A stretch of DNA of 20,005 nt from Thermoflexales bacterium (GTDB lineage Bacteria; Chloroflexota; Anaerolineae; Fen-1058): assembly GCA_016931085.1 (NCBI GenBank), contig JAFGFO010000256.1:1-20005 (forward strand). Reading direction: 5' to 3'. The translations under genes were made by a program, and so were the position numbers. Position 1 is the first letter of the stretch. Each line of letters opens with the position of its first letter. Under the pieces are notes generated by a model. The model saw nothing but the letters and a program-made list of their open reading frames with translations. It was not told the origin of the DNA and made no database searches. Of this stretch, positions 7,545 through 14,927 are shown piece by piece.

Positions 7545-8996
7545 TTAGCCCTTGATCACCAGCATCGGCTCGAGACGGGCCACCTTGAGCGCGATGCCGG
7601 CATTGTGCATGACCTCAACGACGGCATCCACATCCTTGTAGGCCTGCGGTGCTTCTTCGGCCAGGCCGGCGAGAGAGCCGGCCCTCACGGCGATGCCCTG
7701 GTGTTCCAGCTTGCTCTTGAGATCGTCGCCGCGTATGTGTTTTTTAGCCTGGGCGCGGCTCATCAGGCGGCCCGCGCCGTGGCACGAACTGCCAAAGGTT
7801 TGCTCCATCGCTGCCTGTGTGCCGACGAGAACCCACGACGCCGTACCCATGGAACCGGGCACCAGGACCGGCTGGCCGATCGGACGGTATTCGGGCGGCA
7901 ACTCCTGGAAGCCGGGTCCAAACGCGCGGGTCGCTCCCTTGCGGTGCACGCACAGCTTGACTTGTTGGCCATCCACGACGTGTGTTTCGATCTTGGCGAT
8001 GTTGTGAGTGATATCGTAGATTTGGAACACGTCGAAATCGCGCACCTTGCTGGCCAAGACTTGCTCAAAGCTGCGCCGGATATGGTGCAGCAGCACCTGC
8101 CGGTTGGCGAACGCATAGTTAGCCGCGCACGCCATAGCCGCAAAGTAGCGTTGCCCTTCGGGACTGTCGAACGGCGCGCACACCAGCTCGCGATCGGGTA
8201 GAGCAATCTCGTACCGTCGCACGGCGGATTGCAGTTCGGAGACATAATCTTCGCAAACCTGGTGGCCAAGCCCGCGCGATCCGCAGTGGAGCTGGACAAC
8301 GGCCTGCCCGACGAACAGGTCCATGGCTTGAGCGGCTCGCTCGTCGTAGATCTCGACCACCTGGTCCACCTCGATAAAGTGATTGCCGGCGCCCAGGCTG
8401 CCGACCTGGGGCATGCCGCGTTTCCTGGCCCGCTGGCTGATGTGACTGGGGTCGGCACCGGCCAAGCAGCCGTGCTCCTCGGTGCGCGGCAGATCTTCGG
8501 GCCGGGCGTAGCCCTTGCTCAGCGCCCAGCGGCTGCCCTTGACGCACACCTCGTCCAACTCGCTGGCGCTGAGCGTCAGCCCGCCCTTCTCCCCTACCCC
8601 ACTGGGGCAGTTGTGGTACAGCGCCGTGACCAGACTGTCGAGGTGTGGCCTGATCTCCTCGCCCTCCAGGTGAGTGCCCATCAGCCGCACCCCGCAGTTG
8701 ATATCGTAGCCTACTCCGCCAGGTGAGATGATGCCATGCGGCAGCCGGGTGGCGGCCACGCCGCCGATCGGGAAGCCGTAGCCTTGATGGCAGTCGGGCA
8801 TGACGAGCGAGTACTTGACCACGCCGGGCAGCGTCGTGGTGTTGATGAGCTGCTGCATCGAATTGTCGCGCATGGCGGTCTCGAGCAGCTCCTCGTCGGC
8901 ATAGACACGCGCCGGCACGCGCATGCCCTCGCGAAAGCTCGCCGGCACTTCCCACACGTACTCGCTGATCTGCGTGAAATCCTGCTTGCTGACCAT
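7545..8996 (-). CDS. rtcB: RNA-splicing ligase RtcB (3'-phosphate/5'-OH RNA ligase)
   Basis: RtcB joins RNA 2',3'-cyclic-phosphate or 3'-phosphate ends to 5'-OH ends using GTP and Mn2+. From ATG 8996 it has 483 residues, the normal family length. Visible active-site blocks are GYDINCG (D98, C101), GAGNHFIEV (H206), [11 protein letters not shown] (H237), DITHN (H331) and [12 protein letters not shown], whose H351 is the expected guanylylated histidine. I chose 8996 because homologues start near here and AAGGAG and GAGG motifs precede it. The same frame stays open up to an ATG at 9128, also preceded by a purine-rich GGAAGGA. That start would add a 44-residue, strongly basic, low-complexity extension. 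The archease gene lies directly upstream on the same strand. The pair could serve tRNA splicing or RNA repair. Confidence 0.96.
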   Translation of the reverse strand: MVSKQDFTQISEYVWEVPASFREGMRVPARVYADEELLETAMRDNSMQQLINTTTLPGVVKYSLVMPDCHQGYGFPIGGVAATRLPHGIISPGGVGYDINCGVRLMGTHLEGEEIRPHLDSLVTALYHNCPSGVGEKGGLTLSASELDEVCVKGSRWALSKGYARPEDLPRTEEHGCLAGADPSHISQRARKRGMPQVGSLGAGNHFIEVDQVVEIYDERAAQAMDLFVGQAVVQLHCGSRGLGHQVCEDYVSELQSAVRRYEIALPDRELVCAPFDSPEGQRYFAAMACAANYAFANRQVLLHHIRRSFEQVLASKVRDFDVFQIYDITHNIAKIETHVVDGQQVKLCVHRKGATRAFGPGFQELPPEYRPIGQPVLVPGSMGTASWVLVGTQAAMEQTFGSSCHGAGRLMSRAQAKKHIRGDDLKSKLEHQGIAVRAGSLAGLAEEAPQAYKDVDAVVEVMHNAGIALKVARLEPMLVIKG

Positions 8997-9144
8997 TTTC
9001 CTCTCGCTCCTTGTGACTTGCACGAGCTCTTGATCGCCCCTCTCGTCCCTTGGCCGCTTGCCGCGTTGCTTGGCGACCCAGTCTTGCTTCTGGCGCTTGG
9101 CTTCTTGCTTTCTACTTCTGTCTGGCATTTTTTCCTTCCTTTCT

Positions 9145-9179
9145 TTCCTACTCCCTACTGCCTACTCGCTACTCCCTAC
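9145..9179. repeat. Tandem heptad repeat (five units, plus-strand consensus TNCCTAC)
   Basis: On the plus strand the units are TTCCTAC, TCCCTAC, TGCCTAC, TCGCTAC and TCCCTAC. The unit reads GTAGGGA on the transcribed minus strand. The array covers the archease stop codon (9176-9178) and part of the archease-rtcB gap. It resembles the short tandemly repeated heptads known from cyanobacteria and other large bacterial genomes. Confidence 0.85.
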
Positions 9180-9628
9180 ATATCAAACACGATCGTCACT
9201 TCGTACCCGTCGCGGCCGCTTGCAATCTCTAGCCCGTGAAACGTGGCGGCCTTGACGATTCTTTGCAGCCTCAGGCCGGCCTGCCCGCGCGCGATGCTGC
9301 GCAGGTGATCCGCCCCAATCTCCACGACCTCGAACTGGCCAAAAACCAGGCCCTCGGTTTCTGTATAATACAACAACTCGTTGAGCCAGTTGACGAGCAG
9401 CGTCTCGGCGTCGATACCTGCCACCTCTACAACTCGTTCGACGGCGGATTGGATGGTCGCCGCATCATCTCCCAGTCCTAACGCGTACATGCCCGCCGCC
9501 ACGTTGGCGAACAACTCGGCCAGCGTATCCCCGCGCGCCCACAAAGACAGATCTGCCGTGTGCTCGACTTCGCGGAACTGGACACTGGAAGCCGTAAGTG
9601 GGTGACTTGTGATGGGTGGCTTGCTCAT
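9176..9628 (-). CDS. Archease (RtcB-activating protein)
   Basis: Archease helps RtcB become guanylylated and turn over. From ATG 9628 it has 150 residues. Family marks are VEHTADLSLWARG near the N-terminus, AETLLVNWLNELLYYTETEG in the middle, and KAATFHGLEI...GYEVTIVFDM at the C-terminus, including the acidic residues expected to bind metal. An upstream in-frame GTG at 9646 would add six residues, but a TATACT -10-like box falls inside that stretch, so 9628 is preferred. The stop lies inside the heptad repeat, and rtcB follows about 180 bases later on the same strand, so the two probably share a transcript. The predicted promoter leaves almost no 5' leader. Confidence 0.93.
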   Translation of the reverse strand: MSKPPITSHPLTASSVQFREVEHTADLSLWARGDTLAELFANVAAGMYALGLGDDAATIQSAVERVVEVAGIDAETLLVNWLNELLYYTETEGLVFGQFEVVEIGADHLRSIARGQAGLRLQRIVKAATFHGLEIASGRDGYEVTIVFDM

Positions 9629-9634
9629 AGCTTG

Positions 9635-9662
9635 AGTATACAACACATGGTGAATTTCGCAA
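9635..9662 (-). promoter_or_regulatory. Promoter of archease-rtcB, apparently leaderless
   Basis: On the minus strand, TTGCGA (9657-9662), a 16-base spacer and TATACT (9635-9640) precede ATG 9628 by only six bases. The transcript would begin at or next to the start codon. No Shine-Dalgarno sequence is present. The -35 box lies within the 12-bp inverted repeat at 9649-9675. Confidence 0.5.
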
Positions 9663-9675
9663 GGCGAAATTCACC
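9649..9675. repeat. Perfect inverted repeat in the divergent promoter region
   Basis: GGTGAATTTCGC (9649-9660), a three-base loop AAG, and GCGAAATTCACC (9664-9675). It lies between two divergent promoters, overlaps the archease -35 box and ends two bases before the -35 of the FhaA-like gene. It may be an operator or a copy of a dispersed palindromic repeat. Confidence 0.85.
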
Positions 9676-9677
9676 CC

Positions 9678-9706
9678 TTGTCTCATTACCGTATTTAGGC
9701 TACAAT
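9678..9706 (+). promoter_or_regulatory. Promoter of the FhaA-like gene, apparently leaderless
   Basis: TTGTCT (9678-9683), a 17-base spacer and TACAAT (9701-9706). The ATG at 9714 is only seven bases after the -10 box, so transcription should start at or next to the start codon. No Shine-Dalgarno sequence is present. Confidence 0.55.
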
Positions 9707-9713
9707 ATAGGCC

Positions 9714-10505
9714 ATGATGAAAAAGCAGATTTCCCAGTTTGAAGCCTTGGCCGAGCGTTTGGTGGAGGGCACGTTCAGCCGCTTGTTCGCCGGCCGGCTT
9801 CACCCTTTGGAGGTGGCCACGGCTTTGGCGCGTGCCACCGAGGATGCTCAAGTTGTCAACCGGCACGGCGAGCGCCTGGCGCCCAACGTGTATTGGGTCT
9901 ATTTGAGCCCAGAGGACTATGAGGCTTTGCAAGCTTCGCATCCCACCTTGCCGGACGACTTGGCCCAGTCCGTCGCTCAACTGGGCAGCCAGGCTGGCTT
10001 GCTGGTGGCGCAAACACCGGTAGTCGAGGTTCACTACAGCGAAAAGATTCCACGCCGGCGCGCGTCGGTCGTGGCCCGTTACATCCCGCCTGAGGATGGG
10101 ATGGGCGGCACGACAGATCAACTGGACGTCACGCTTCAGACGGCGGCTACGCGCCAGCCCTCCGCCCGATCTTTCTTGATCTTGTACGGCACGCGCACGG
10201 TGCTGCTGGGCACCCCAATTGTGAGCCTGGGGCGCAGTTTTGAGAATGATGTCGTCATCGACGATTCGCGCGTGAGCCGCCGGCACGCCCAACTCCGCCA
10301 GCGGGCCGGGCGCTACGTGATTTACGATTTAGGGTCGTCAGGTGGCACGCTGGTCAACGGCGTTCGGGTCAGCGAGTGCATCCTGTCCTCCGGGGACGTG
10401 ATCAGCCTGGCAGGGCTGGAAATCGTCTACGGTGAAGAGGATCTAAGCCTGCCTCCATCTCCGGCATTGCAAGATACGCCGGTGATGGGCGGGCACGACG
10501 CGTAA
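9714..10505 (+). CDS. FhaA-like protein (DUF3662 plus C-terminal FHA domain)
   Basis: This 263-residue cytoplasmic protein has an N-terminal DUF3662 domain (about 5-110; FEALAERLVEGTFSRLF, PLEVATALAR, LAPNVYWVYLSPEDYEAL), a linker, and an FHA domain (about 155-240). The FHA domain keeps SLGRSFENDVVI, VSRRHAQL (187-194) and GSSGGTLVNGVRV. This is the arrangement of mycobacterial FhaA (Rv0020c), an FHA protein linked to cell-wall synthesis and PknB signalling. The linker has a short Thr-rich stretch (GGTTDQLDVTLQTA), a possible kinase target by analogy. Four genes downstream is a RodA/PBP fusion, matching actinobacterial fhaA-fhaB-pstP-rodA-pbpA order. ATG 9714 is followed by a second ATG codon, and there is no ribosome binding site, consistent with leaderless translation. 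Confidence 0.85.
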   Translation: MMKKQISQFEALAERLVEGTFSRLFAGRLHPLEVATALARATEDAQVVNRHGERLAPNVYWVYLSPEDYEALQASHPTLPDDLAQSVAQLGSQAGLLVAQTPVVEVHYSEKIPRRRASVVARYIPPEDGMGGTTDQLDVTLQTAATRQPSARSFLILYGTRTVLLGTPIVSLGRSFENDVVIDDSRVSRRHAQLRQRAGRYVIYDLGSSGGTLVNGVRVSECILSSGDVISLAGLEIVYGEEDLSLPPSPALQDTPVMGGHDA

Positions 10506-10527
10506 TAGCTCTGCGATCGATTTGCAC

Positions 10528-10959
10528 ATGGAAATGGCGTTGTTGTTTGGACGGCTCGTGCTGACGGGCTTGCTATATCTGTTTCTGGCGGCTGTGTTTA
10601 TTGTGTTGTGGCGGGACATGCGGCCTGCGTCTCGTTCATCGTCTGCGCAGCAGCGCAATGGCCACTTGCTTGTGTTGGAGGGCGATTCGGAACTCGTGCC
10701 CGGCACGATCATAGATCTGCGGCCGTTGAGCACGTTGGGGCGTGCCGCGACCAGCACGATCGTTTTGGCGGACACCTTTGTCTCGGCCGAGCACGCTGTG
10801 ATCACCTTACGCGATGGCCGGTGGTGGCTGGAGGATTGCGACAGCCGCAATGGAACGACCGTGAACGGGGTGCGTATCGAGTCACCGCTCGTGTTGAGCG
10901 GCGGGGACGTGCTGGGTATCGGACGTGTCAGGTTGAAATTGGAAAGCGATGCAGTGTGA
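10528..10959 (+). CDS. FhaB-like membrane-anchored FHA protein
   Basis: This 143-residue protein has one N-terminal membrane helix (about 6-28; GRLVLTGLLYLFLAAVFIVLW), a Ser/Gln-rich linker, and a C-terminal FHA domain (about 45-140). The FHA domain shows STLGRAATSTIVL, VSAEHAVI and DSRNGTTVNGVRI. The second basic position of the usual SRxH motif is changed (SAEH), but Ser and His remain. Size and layout match FhaB (Rv0019c/FipA) of actinobacteria, which links phosphorylation to cell division and septal synthesis. It follows the FhaA-like gene by 22 bases. ATG 10528 is preferred; ATG 10534 and TTG 10522 are also in frame, and none has a clear Shine-Dalgarno sequence. Confidence 0.83.
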   Translation: MEMALLFGRLVLTGLLYLFLAAVFIVLWRDMRPASRSSSAQQRNGHLLVLEGDSELVPGTIIDLRPLSTLGRAATSTIVLADTFVSAEHAVITLRDGRWWLEDCDSRNGTTVNGVRIESPLVLSGGDVLGIGRVRLKLESDAV

Positions 10960-11002
10960 TTCTCGAGTGAGAATAGACACCCTGCTTTGAATGGAGGTAA
11001 CA

Positions 11003-11167
11003 ATGATCTACATCTACATCGGCGCGTTTGTCGTGTTCGGCACACTGGCGGGCATCGTGGCTTATCTTTACCGCGAAGGCGCGATCGCCCAGGGTAAGAG
11101 CGAAATTGGCCTGGGGCCACTCAAGATCAAGCTGGGAGTGAGGCAAAATGGCGAAAAAAGCGCGTGA
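11003..11167 (+). CDS. Small single-pass membrane protein, 54 residues, unknown
   Basis: ATG 11003 is preceded by TGGAGGTAACA, a strong Shine-Dalgarno sequence at good spacing. The product is 54 residues: an N-terminal hydrophobic helix (about 2-23; IYIYIGAFVVFGTLAGIVAY) and a short tail with GAIAQGKSEIGLGPLKIKLG and several lysines. The TGA at 11165-11167 lies 20 bases inside the MTA phosphorylase gene, in another frame, and that gene's own GAGG site lies within this reading frame. Translation of the two is therefore probably coupled. I do not recognise a family. It sits between an FhaB-like protein and a SEDS/PBP fusion, so a membrane partner role is possible but unproven. It is short enough to be missed by automatic annotation. 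Confidence 0.65.
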   Translation: MIYIYIGAFVVFGTLAGIVAYLYREGAIAQGKSEIGLGPLKIKLGVRQNGEKSA

Positions 11168-12044
11168 CCCTATCTCGTTGGCTGTCATCGGCGGCAGTGG
11201 CCTGTATGCCATGGAGGGCTTGAGCGACGTCGAGGAGCTGAGCGTCAAGACTCCCTTTGGTGCTCCATCAGATGCCATCGTGACCGGTGTGCTGGCGGGG
11301 CAGCGGGTGGCCTTTCTGGCGCGCCACGGCCAGGGGCATCGCTTGACGCCAGGCGAGGTGCCCTATCGCGCCAACATTTTTGCGCTCAAGGCCTTGGGCG
11401 TCGAGCGGGTCGTTTCAATCAGCGCGTGTGGCAGCCTGCGCGAGCATTTGCATCCCGGCGATGTCGTCATCCCGAGCCAGGTGTACGACAACACCAAGTC
11501 TCGCGCCAACACCTTTTTCGGCCGCGGCCTGGTGGCTCATGTCGGCGTGGCTGACCCTTTCTGCCCACAGCTTTCGGCTTGCCTGGCCGAGGCGGTCGAG
11601 CAGGCCGGCGGCACACTCCATCGCGGCGGCACTTTCGTCACGATTGAGGGACCGCGTTTCTCGACCAAGGCTGAAAGCTATGCCTTTCGCCAGTTGGGTT
11701 TTGACATCATCGGCATGACAACTAGCCCCGAAGCCTACCTGGCGCGTGAGGCCGAGCTGTGCTACGCGGTAATGGCTCACATCAGCGACTATGACGTGTG
11801 GCACGAGAGCGAATCGCCGGTGACGGTTGAGATGGTCATACGTATCCTGAACCAGAATGTGCAATTGGTCAAGCTTGCCGTCGCTGCCGTGTTGGACAAG
11901 CTTGCCGGCGCTTCGCGCCAGTGCGAGTGCGGCGATGCGTTGGCTACTGCCGTGATTACCTGTTCGGACAAGGTGCCGGCCAAGCTCAAACGAGAGCTGG
12001 CGCCGATCATTGGCAAATACCTGCCGGCCCGCACGAAGGCGTAA
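11148..12044 (+). CDS. mtnP: S-methyl-5'-thioadenosine phosphorylase
   Basis: It cleaves 5'-methylthioadenosine (MTA), the by-product of polyamine synthesis, with phosphate to adenine and methylthioribose-1-phosphate, the entry step of methionine salvage. The 298 residues match the hexameric/trimeric PNP-MTAP family: VIGGSGLY near the N-terminus, FLARHGQGHRLTPGEVPYRANI, SACGSLRE, TIEGPRFSTKAES and IGMTTSPEAYLAREAELCYA, covering the phosphate, ribose and base sites. Some relatives prefer inosine or guanosine, so substrate choice is not certain from sequence alone. ATG 11148 has GAGG five bases upstream, located inside the preceding small gene. A cluster of envelope genes is an odd home for it. 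The opposite-strand MTA deaminase gene at 15159-17132 acts on the same metabolite. Confidence 0.93.
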   Translation: MAKKARDPISLAVIGGSGLYAMEGLSDVEELSVKTPFGAPSDAIVTGVLAGQRVAFLARHGQGHRLTPGEVPYRANIFALKALGVERVVSISACGSLREHLHPGDVVIPSQVYDNTKSRANTFFGRGLVAHVGVADPFCPQLSACLAEAVEQAGGTLHRGGTFVTIEGPRFSTKAESYAFRQLGFDIIGMTTSPEAYLAREAELCYAVMAHISDYDVWHESESPVTVEMVIRILNQNVQLVKLAVAAVLDKLAGASRQCECGDALATAVITCSDKVPAKLKRELAPIIGKYLPARTKA

Positions 12045-12072
12045 GGCAGGTTTCCATATTTTGTCAAAGCCT

Positions 12073-12112
12073 GGTGGCTATCCACAGGACGCCTTTGGCG
12101 TGGAAAGCCACC
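12073..12112. repeat. Stem-loop upstream of the SEDS-PBP gene
   Basis: GGTGGCT (12073-12079) pairs with AGCCACC (12106-12112). After one mismatch TCCAC pairs with GTGGA, and an inner GCC-TTT-GGC closes the top. It lies between mtnP and the SEDS-PBP gene and ends one base before a TACAAT box (12114-12119). It could be a terminator, an attenuator or a dispersed repeat; there is no clear T-tract. Confidence 0.6.
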
Positions 12113-12131
12113 CTACAATGTCGCTTTGAAT

Positions 12132-14927
12132 ATGGCAGCAAGTACGTTAAATGGCACACCGGGCGAGGAGACTCGCCCTGGCCACTTATCGCTGCTCGTG
12201 TTGGGCGACGCCAATCGCGTCGAGCGCGTTTTACTGGCGCTGGCTGGAGCGTTTACCCTGGCCGGCTTGCTTCAGTTGGCTTGGGTCAGGTCTGTTCGCA
12301 CGCAGCCGGGATTCACCACTACTTGGTTCCCACTCATTCTGCCGGCGCTGATATGGACAGGCAGCTTTGTCGCCGCACATGGCGCCTTGTGCCGTTACAG
12401 GCCCCGGCGTGACCCGATTCTGCTGCCCCTGGCGGCCTTGCTTGCCGGCTGGGGCTTGATCGAGGTGGCGCGCCTGGCGCCGGCTTTTTTGTGGCGGCAG
12501 GCGCTTTGGCTGCCTCTCTCTCTGCTCGCTTTCCTGGCCGTATCTATTGCCCCACCCGATTTGCGCTGGCTGCGCCGCTACAAATATACCTGGTTGTTCG
12601 GCGGCCTGGCGCTGCTGGCGGCCACGTTGGTGATAGGCGTGAACCCTTCCGGCTATGGTGAGCGGCTGTGGCTGGGCCTGGGCAACGTGTACTTTCAACC
12701 CTCGGAGCTGCTCAAGCTGCTCTTTGTCGCTTACCTGGCCGCTTACCTGGCCGAGAAGCGCGAGCTTTTGGAACTCACCGGCTCACGAGTGTGGAAATGG
12801 CGTTTGCCCGCCTCGCCTTACTTGGCGCCTGTGCTTGCCATGTGGGCCTTGGCGATGGGCTTGTTGGCCTGGCAGCGCGACCTTGGCGCGGCTATTTTGT
12901 TTTTCTTTACATTCTTGGGGATGTTGTACCTGGCGGGCGGGCAATGGAGCTATCTACTAGGGGGGTGCGCCTTATTCCTGGCCGGCGCCAGCGCTGCCTA
13001 TTACCTGATCGATCGCGTGGCCTTGCGCGTGGATGCCTGGTGGAATCCTTGGCCAGATGCCGCAGGCCGCTCTTACCAGATCGTTCAGTCCTTGCTGGCG
13101 TTCGCGTCGGGTGGCCTCATCGGCCAGGGAGTCGGGCAGGGCGCGCCGACGCTCATCCCGGTCGTGCACAGCGATTTCGTGTTCGCGGCAATTGGCGAAG
13201 AGTTTGGCCTGGTTGGAACTTTGGCCGTGCTTGCATGTGTGGCTGTGTTGGTCGCGCGTGGATTCCGGGCTGCTATCCGGGCCTCGACGGCTTTTGAACA
13301 GCTCTTGGCGGCCGGCCTGGCCTTGCTGCTAGGGTTGCAGGCATGGATCATCATGGGTGGCAACGTCAAGTTGATCCCTTTGACAGGCGTGACACTGCCT
13401 TTTGTCAGTTATGGAGGCAGTTCGCTGTTGAGTAGCTTTGTGATCCTGGGTTTGCTGTTGCACGTGACGGCCAAGGAGGCCAGGGGAGACCTTGCCTGGC
13501 GAGGGCTGGTCAGAGGGCGGGCAGCCGGGGGGGTGGAGGTAGAGGAAGAGGCTGAGGAATCTGCTTTGCTTAGACAGCCCTCCTGTGACGGGAATGTGAC
13601 GGAAGTGGCAATCAGGCGGCTGGCGTTGGGGATCGCGCTCGCGTTTGGAGCTTTGGCGCTCGCTTTGGGTTATTGGCAGGTGGTGCGCCGCCCCGAGCTT
13701 GTCTTGCGCGACGACAATCCCAGGCTCGTGCTGGCCAAGCGAGCCGTCTGGCGTGGAACGATATTCGACCGCCGTGGTGTGCCCATAGCAACAAGCCGTT
13801 TTGACGAGGACAAGGGAGAGTACGTCAGGTCCTATCCCGAACCCTTGGCCGAGCCACTGGTAGGTTATTACAGCTTGCGTTATGGCACGGGAGGGGCTGA
13901 AGCTGCCTTTGACGCGCGGCTGCGCGGGGTTGAGGGAAAAAGCGATCTCCAGATAGAGTGGCACAATATGCAGCACAAGCCATGGGTTGGACAAGACGTC
14001 ACACTGACGCTGGATGTCGAGTGGCAGCGCGCGGCTTACCAGGCACTGGGCGATTGGCGCGGCGTGGTGATGGTGGCCGAGCTGGATAGCGGGCAGCTGC
14101 TGGCAGTGGCCAGTCGCCCGGCTTTCGACCCCAACTCGTTGGATGCTGATTGGGAGCGGCTGCGAGATGACCCGTCCGCTCCCTTGCTCAACCGGGCCTT
14201 CCAGGGGCAGTACCAACCCGGCAGCTTGTTTCAGACAGTGATTATGGAAGAGGCTCTCCGTTCAGGCTTGATCGTGTTGTCGGATACTGCGACTGCTGCC
14301 TGGCTAACTGCGCCAGTCATCATCAACGGCGATACCTTGGTGGGCTGTGTTTCATCTCCCCAAGGGGAAACGTGGGCGGATGCCTACACGGCCGGCTGTC
14401 CAGGGCCTTTCTCCAAGTTGTCTAATGCTTTAGATGTGACGACGATGGAAAGGCTTGTACGGCGTTGGGGCTTGGATGCGTTGGTCAGTCCAGATAGTGC
14501 AACGCCGCTTTCCGCTTCCGCATGGCACGTTTCAGAATTTACCAAGCACGCTTTGGTCTTGGGGCAAGGCAAGTTCACCTTCACACCTGCGCATGTGATG
14601 CATATGCTGCTGGTGCTGTCTAACGACGGGCGGGCTGTTCCTATCCGAATGGCATCTGATCCCTATAAAGCAGCCGAGCATGCAAACGTGGATGTGCGGG
14701 CGGAGGAGGTGTTGGCGCTACGGCGGCAGTGGAGCCAGGCGTGCGGGGTGAGCGGGTTGACGGGGCAGGCAGTGAGTGGCGCGCAACGACTGGTCTGGTA
14801 TATGGGGATTGCCCCTGCCCTCGTGCCGCGTTACGGGGTGGTGATTTTGCTCGAGGGACAGCAGGATTTGCCTGTTTCATCTGCCTCAAAGATAGCTTGT
14901 CAACTGCTTGCTCAGTCGCCACCCTAG
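12132..14927 (+). CDS. SEDS (RodA/FtsW) glycan polymerase fused to a degenerate penicillin-binding transpeptidase
   Basis: This protein is 931 residues from ATG 12132; TTG 12126 is also in frame. Residues 1-460 form a polytopic SEDS protein that polymerises lipid II. It keeps GERLWLGLGNVYFQPSELLK (W180), GRSYQIVQSLLAFASGGLIGQG and HSDFVFAAIGEEFG; D348 matches the essential SEDS aspartate. After a charged linker come another helix (about 494-514) and a class B PBP: RGTIFDRRG near 541, DVTLTLDVEWQRAAY, and FDPN...PLLNRAFQGQYQPGS. The transpeptidase motifs are changed: SxxK is S698-L-F-Q701, SxN is G755-C-P757, and KTG is L876-T-G878. Polymerase activity is therefore expected, but crosslinking by this protein is not. 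The PBP part may serve as a built-in activator. Gene order resembles actinobacterial rodA-pbpA. Confidence 0.9.
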   Translation: MAASTLNGTPGEETRPGHLSLLVLGDANRVERVLLALAGAFTLAGLLQLAWVRSVRTQPGFTTTWFPLILPALIWTGSFVAAHGALCRYRPRRDPILLPLAALLAGWGLIEVARLAPAFLWRQALWLPLSLLAFLAVSIAPPDLRWLRRYKYTWLFGGLALLAATLVIGVNPSGYGERLWLGLGNVYFQPSELLKLLFVAYLAAYLAEKRELLELTGSRVWKWRLPASPYLAPVLAMWALAMGLLAWQRDLGAAILFFFTFLGMLYLAGGQWSYLLGGCALFLAGASAAYYLIDRVALRVDAWWNPWPDAAGRSYQIVQSLLAFASGGLIGQGVGQGAPTLIPVVHSDFVFAAIGEEFGLVGTLAVLACVAVLVARGFRAAIRASTAFEQLLAAGLALLLGLQAWIIMGGNVKLIPLTGVTLPFVSYGGSSLLSSFVILGLLLHVTAKEARGDLAWRGLVRGRAAGGVEVEEEAEESALLRQPSCDGNVTEVAIRRLALGIALAFGALALALGYWQVVRRPELVLRDDNPRLVLAKRAVWRGTIFDRRGVPIATSRFDEDKGEYVRSYPEPLAEPLVGYYSLRYGTGGAEAAFDARLRGVEGKSDLQIEWHNMQHKPWVGQDVTLTLDVEWQRAAYQALGDWRGVVMVAELDSGQLLAVASRPAFDPNSLDADWERLRDDPSAPLLNRAFQGQYQPGSLFQTVIMEEALRSGLIVLSDTATAAWLTAPVIINGDTLVGCVSSPQGETWADAYTAGCPGPFSKLSNALDVTTMERLVRRWGLDALVSPDSATPLSASAWHVSEFTKHALVLGQGKFTFTPAHVMHMLLVLSNDGRAVPIRMASDPYKAAEHANVDVRAEEVLALRRQWSQACGVSGLTGQAVSGAQRLVWYMGIAPALVPRYGVVILLEGQQDLPVSSASKIACQLLAQSPP

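Noticed and set aside
9145..9179. CRISPR array
   Set aside because: Heptad tandem units without spacers; no repeat-spacer structure anywhere in the window and no cas genes.
9465..10292. 275-residue minus-strand frame
   Set aside because: Antisense to the FhaA-like gene and crosses the divergent promoter region; no recognisable motif.
13329..14216. 295-residue minus-strand frame
   Set aside because: Antisense to the SEDS-PBP gene; composition typical of a shadow.
12132..14927. Treating the SEDS-PBP fusion as a pseudogene because its PBP motifs are lost
   Set aside because: The frame is intact over 931 residues and the SEDS catalytic residues and PBP fold motifs are preserved, so selective loss of crosslinking is more likely than decay.
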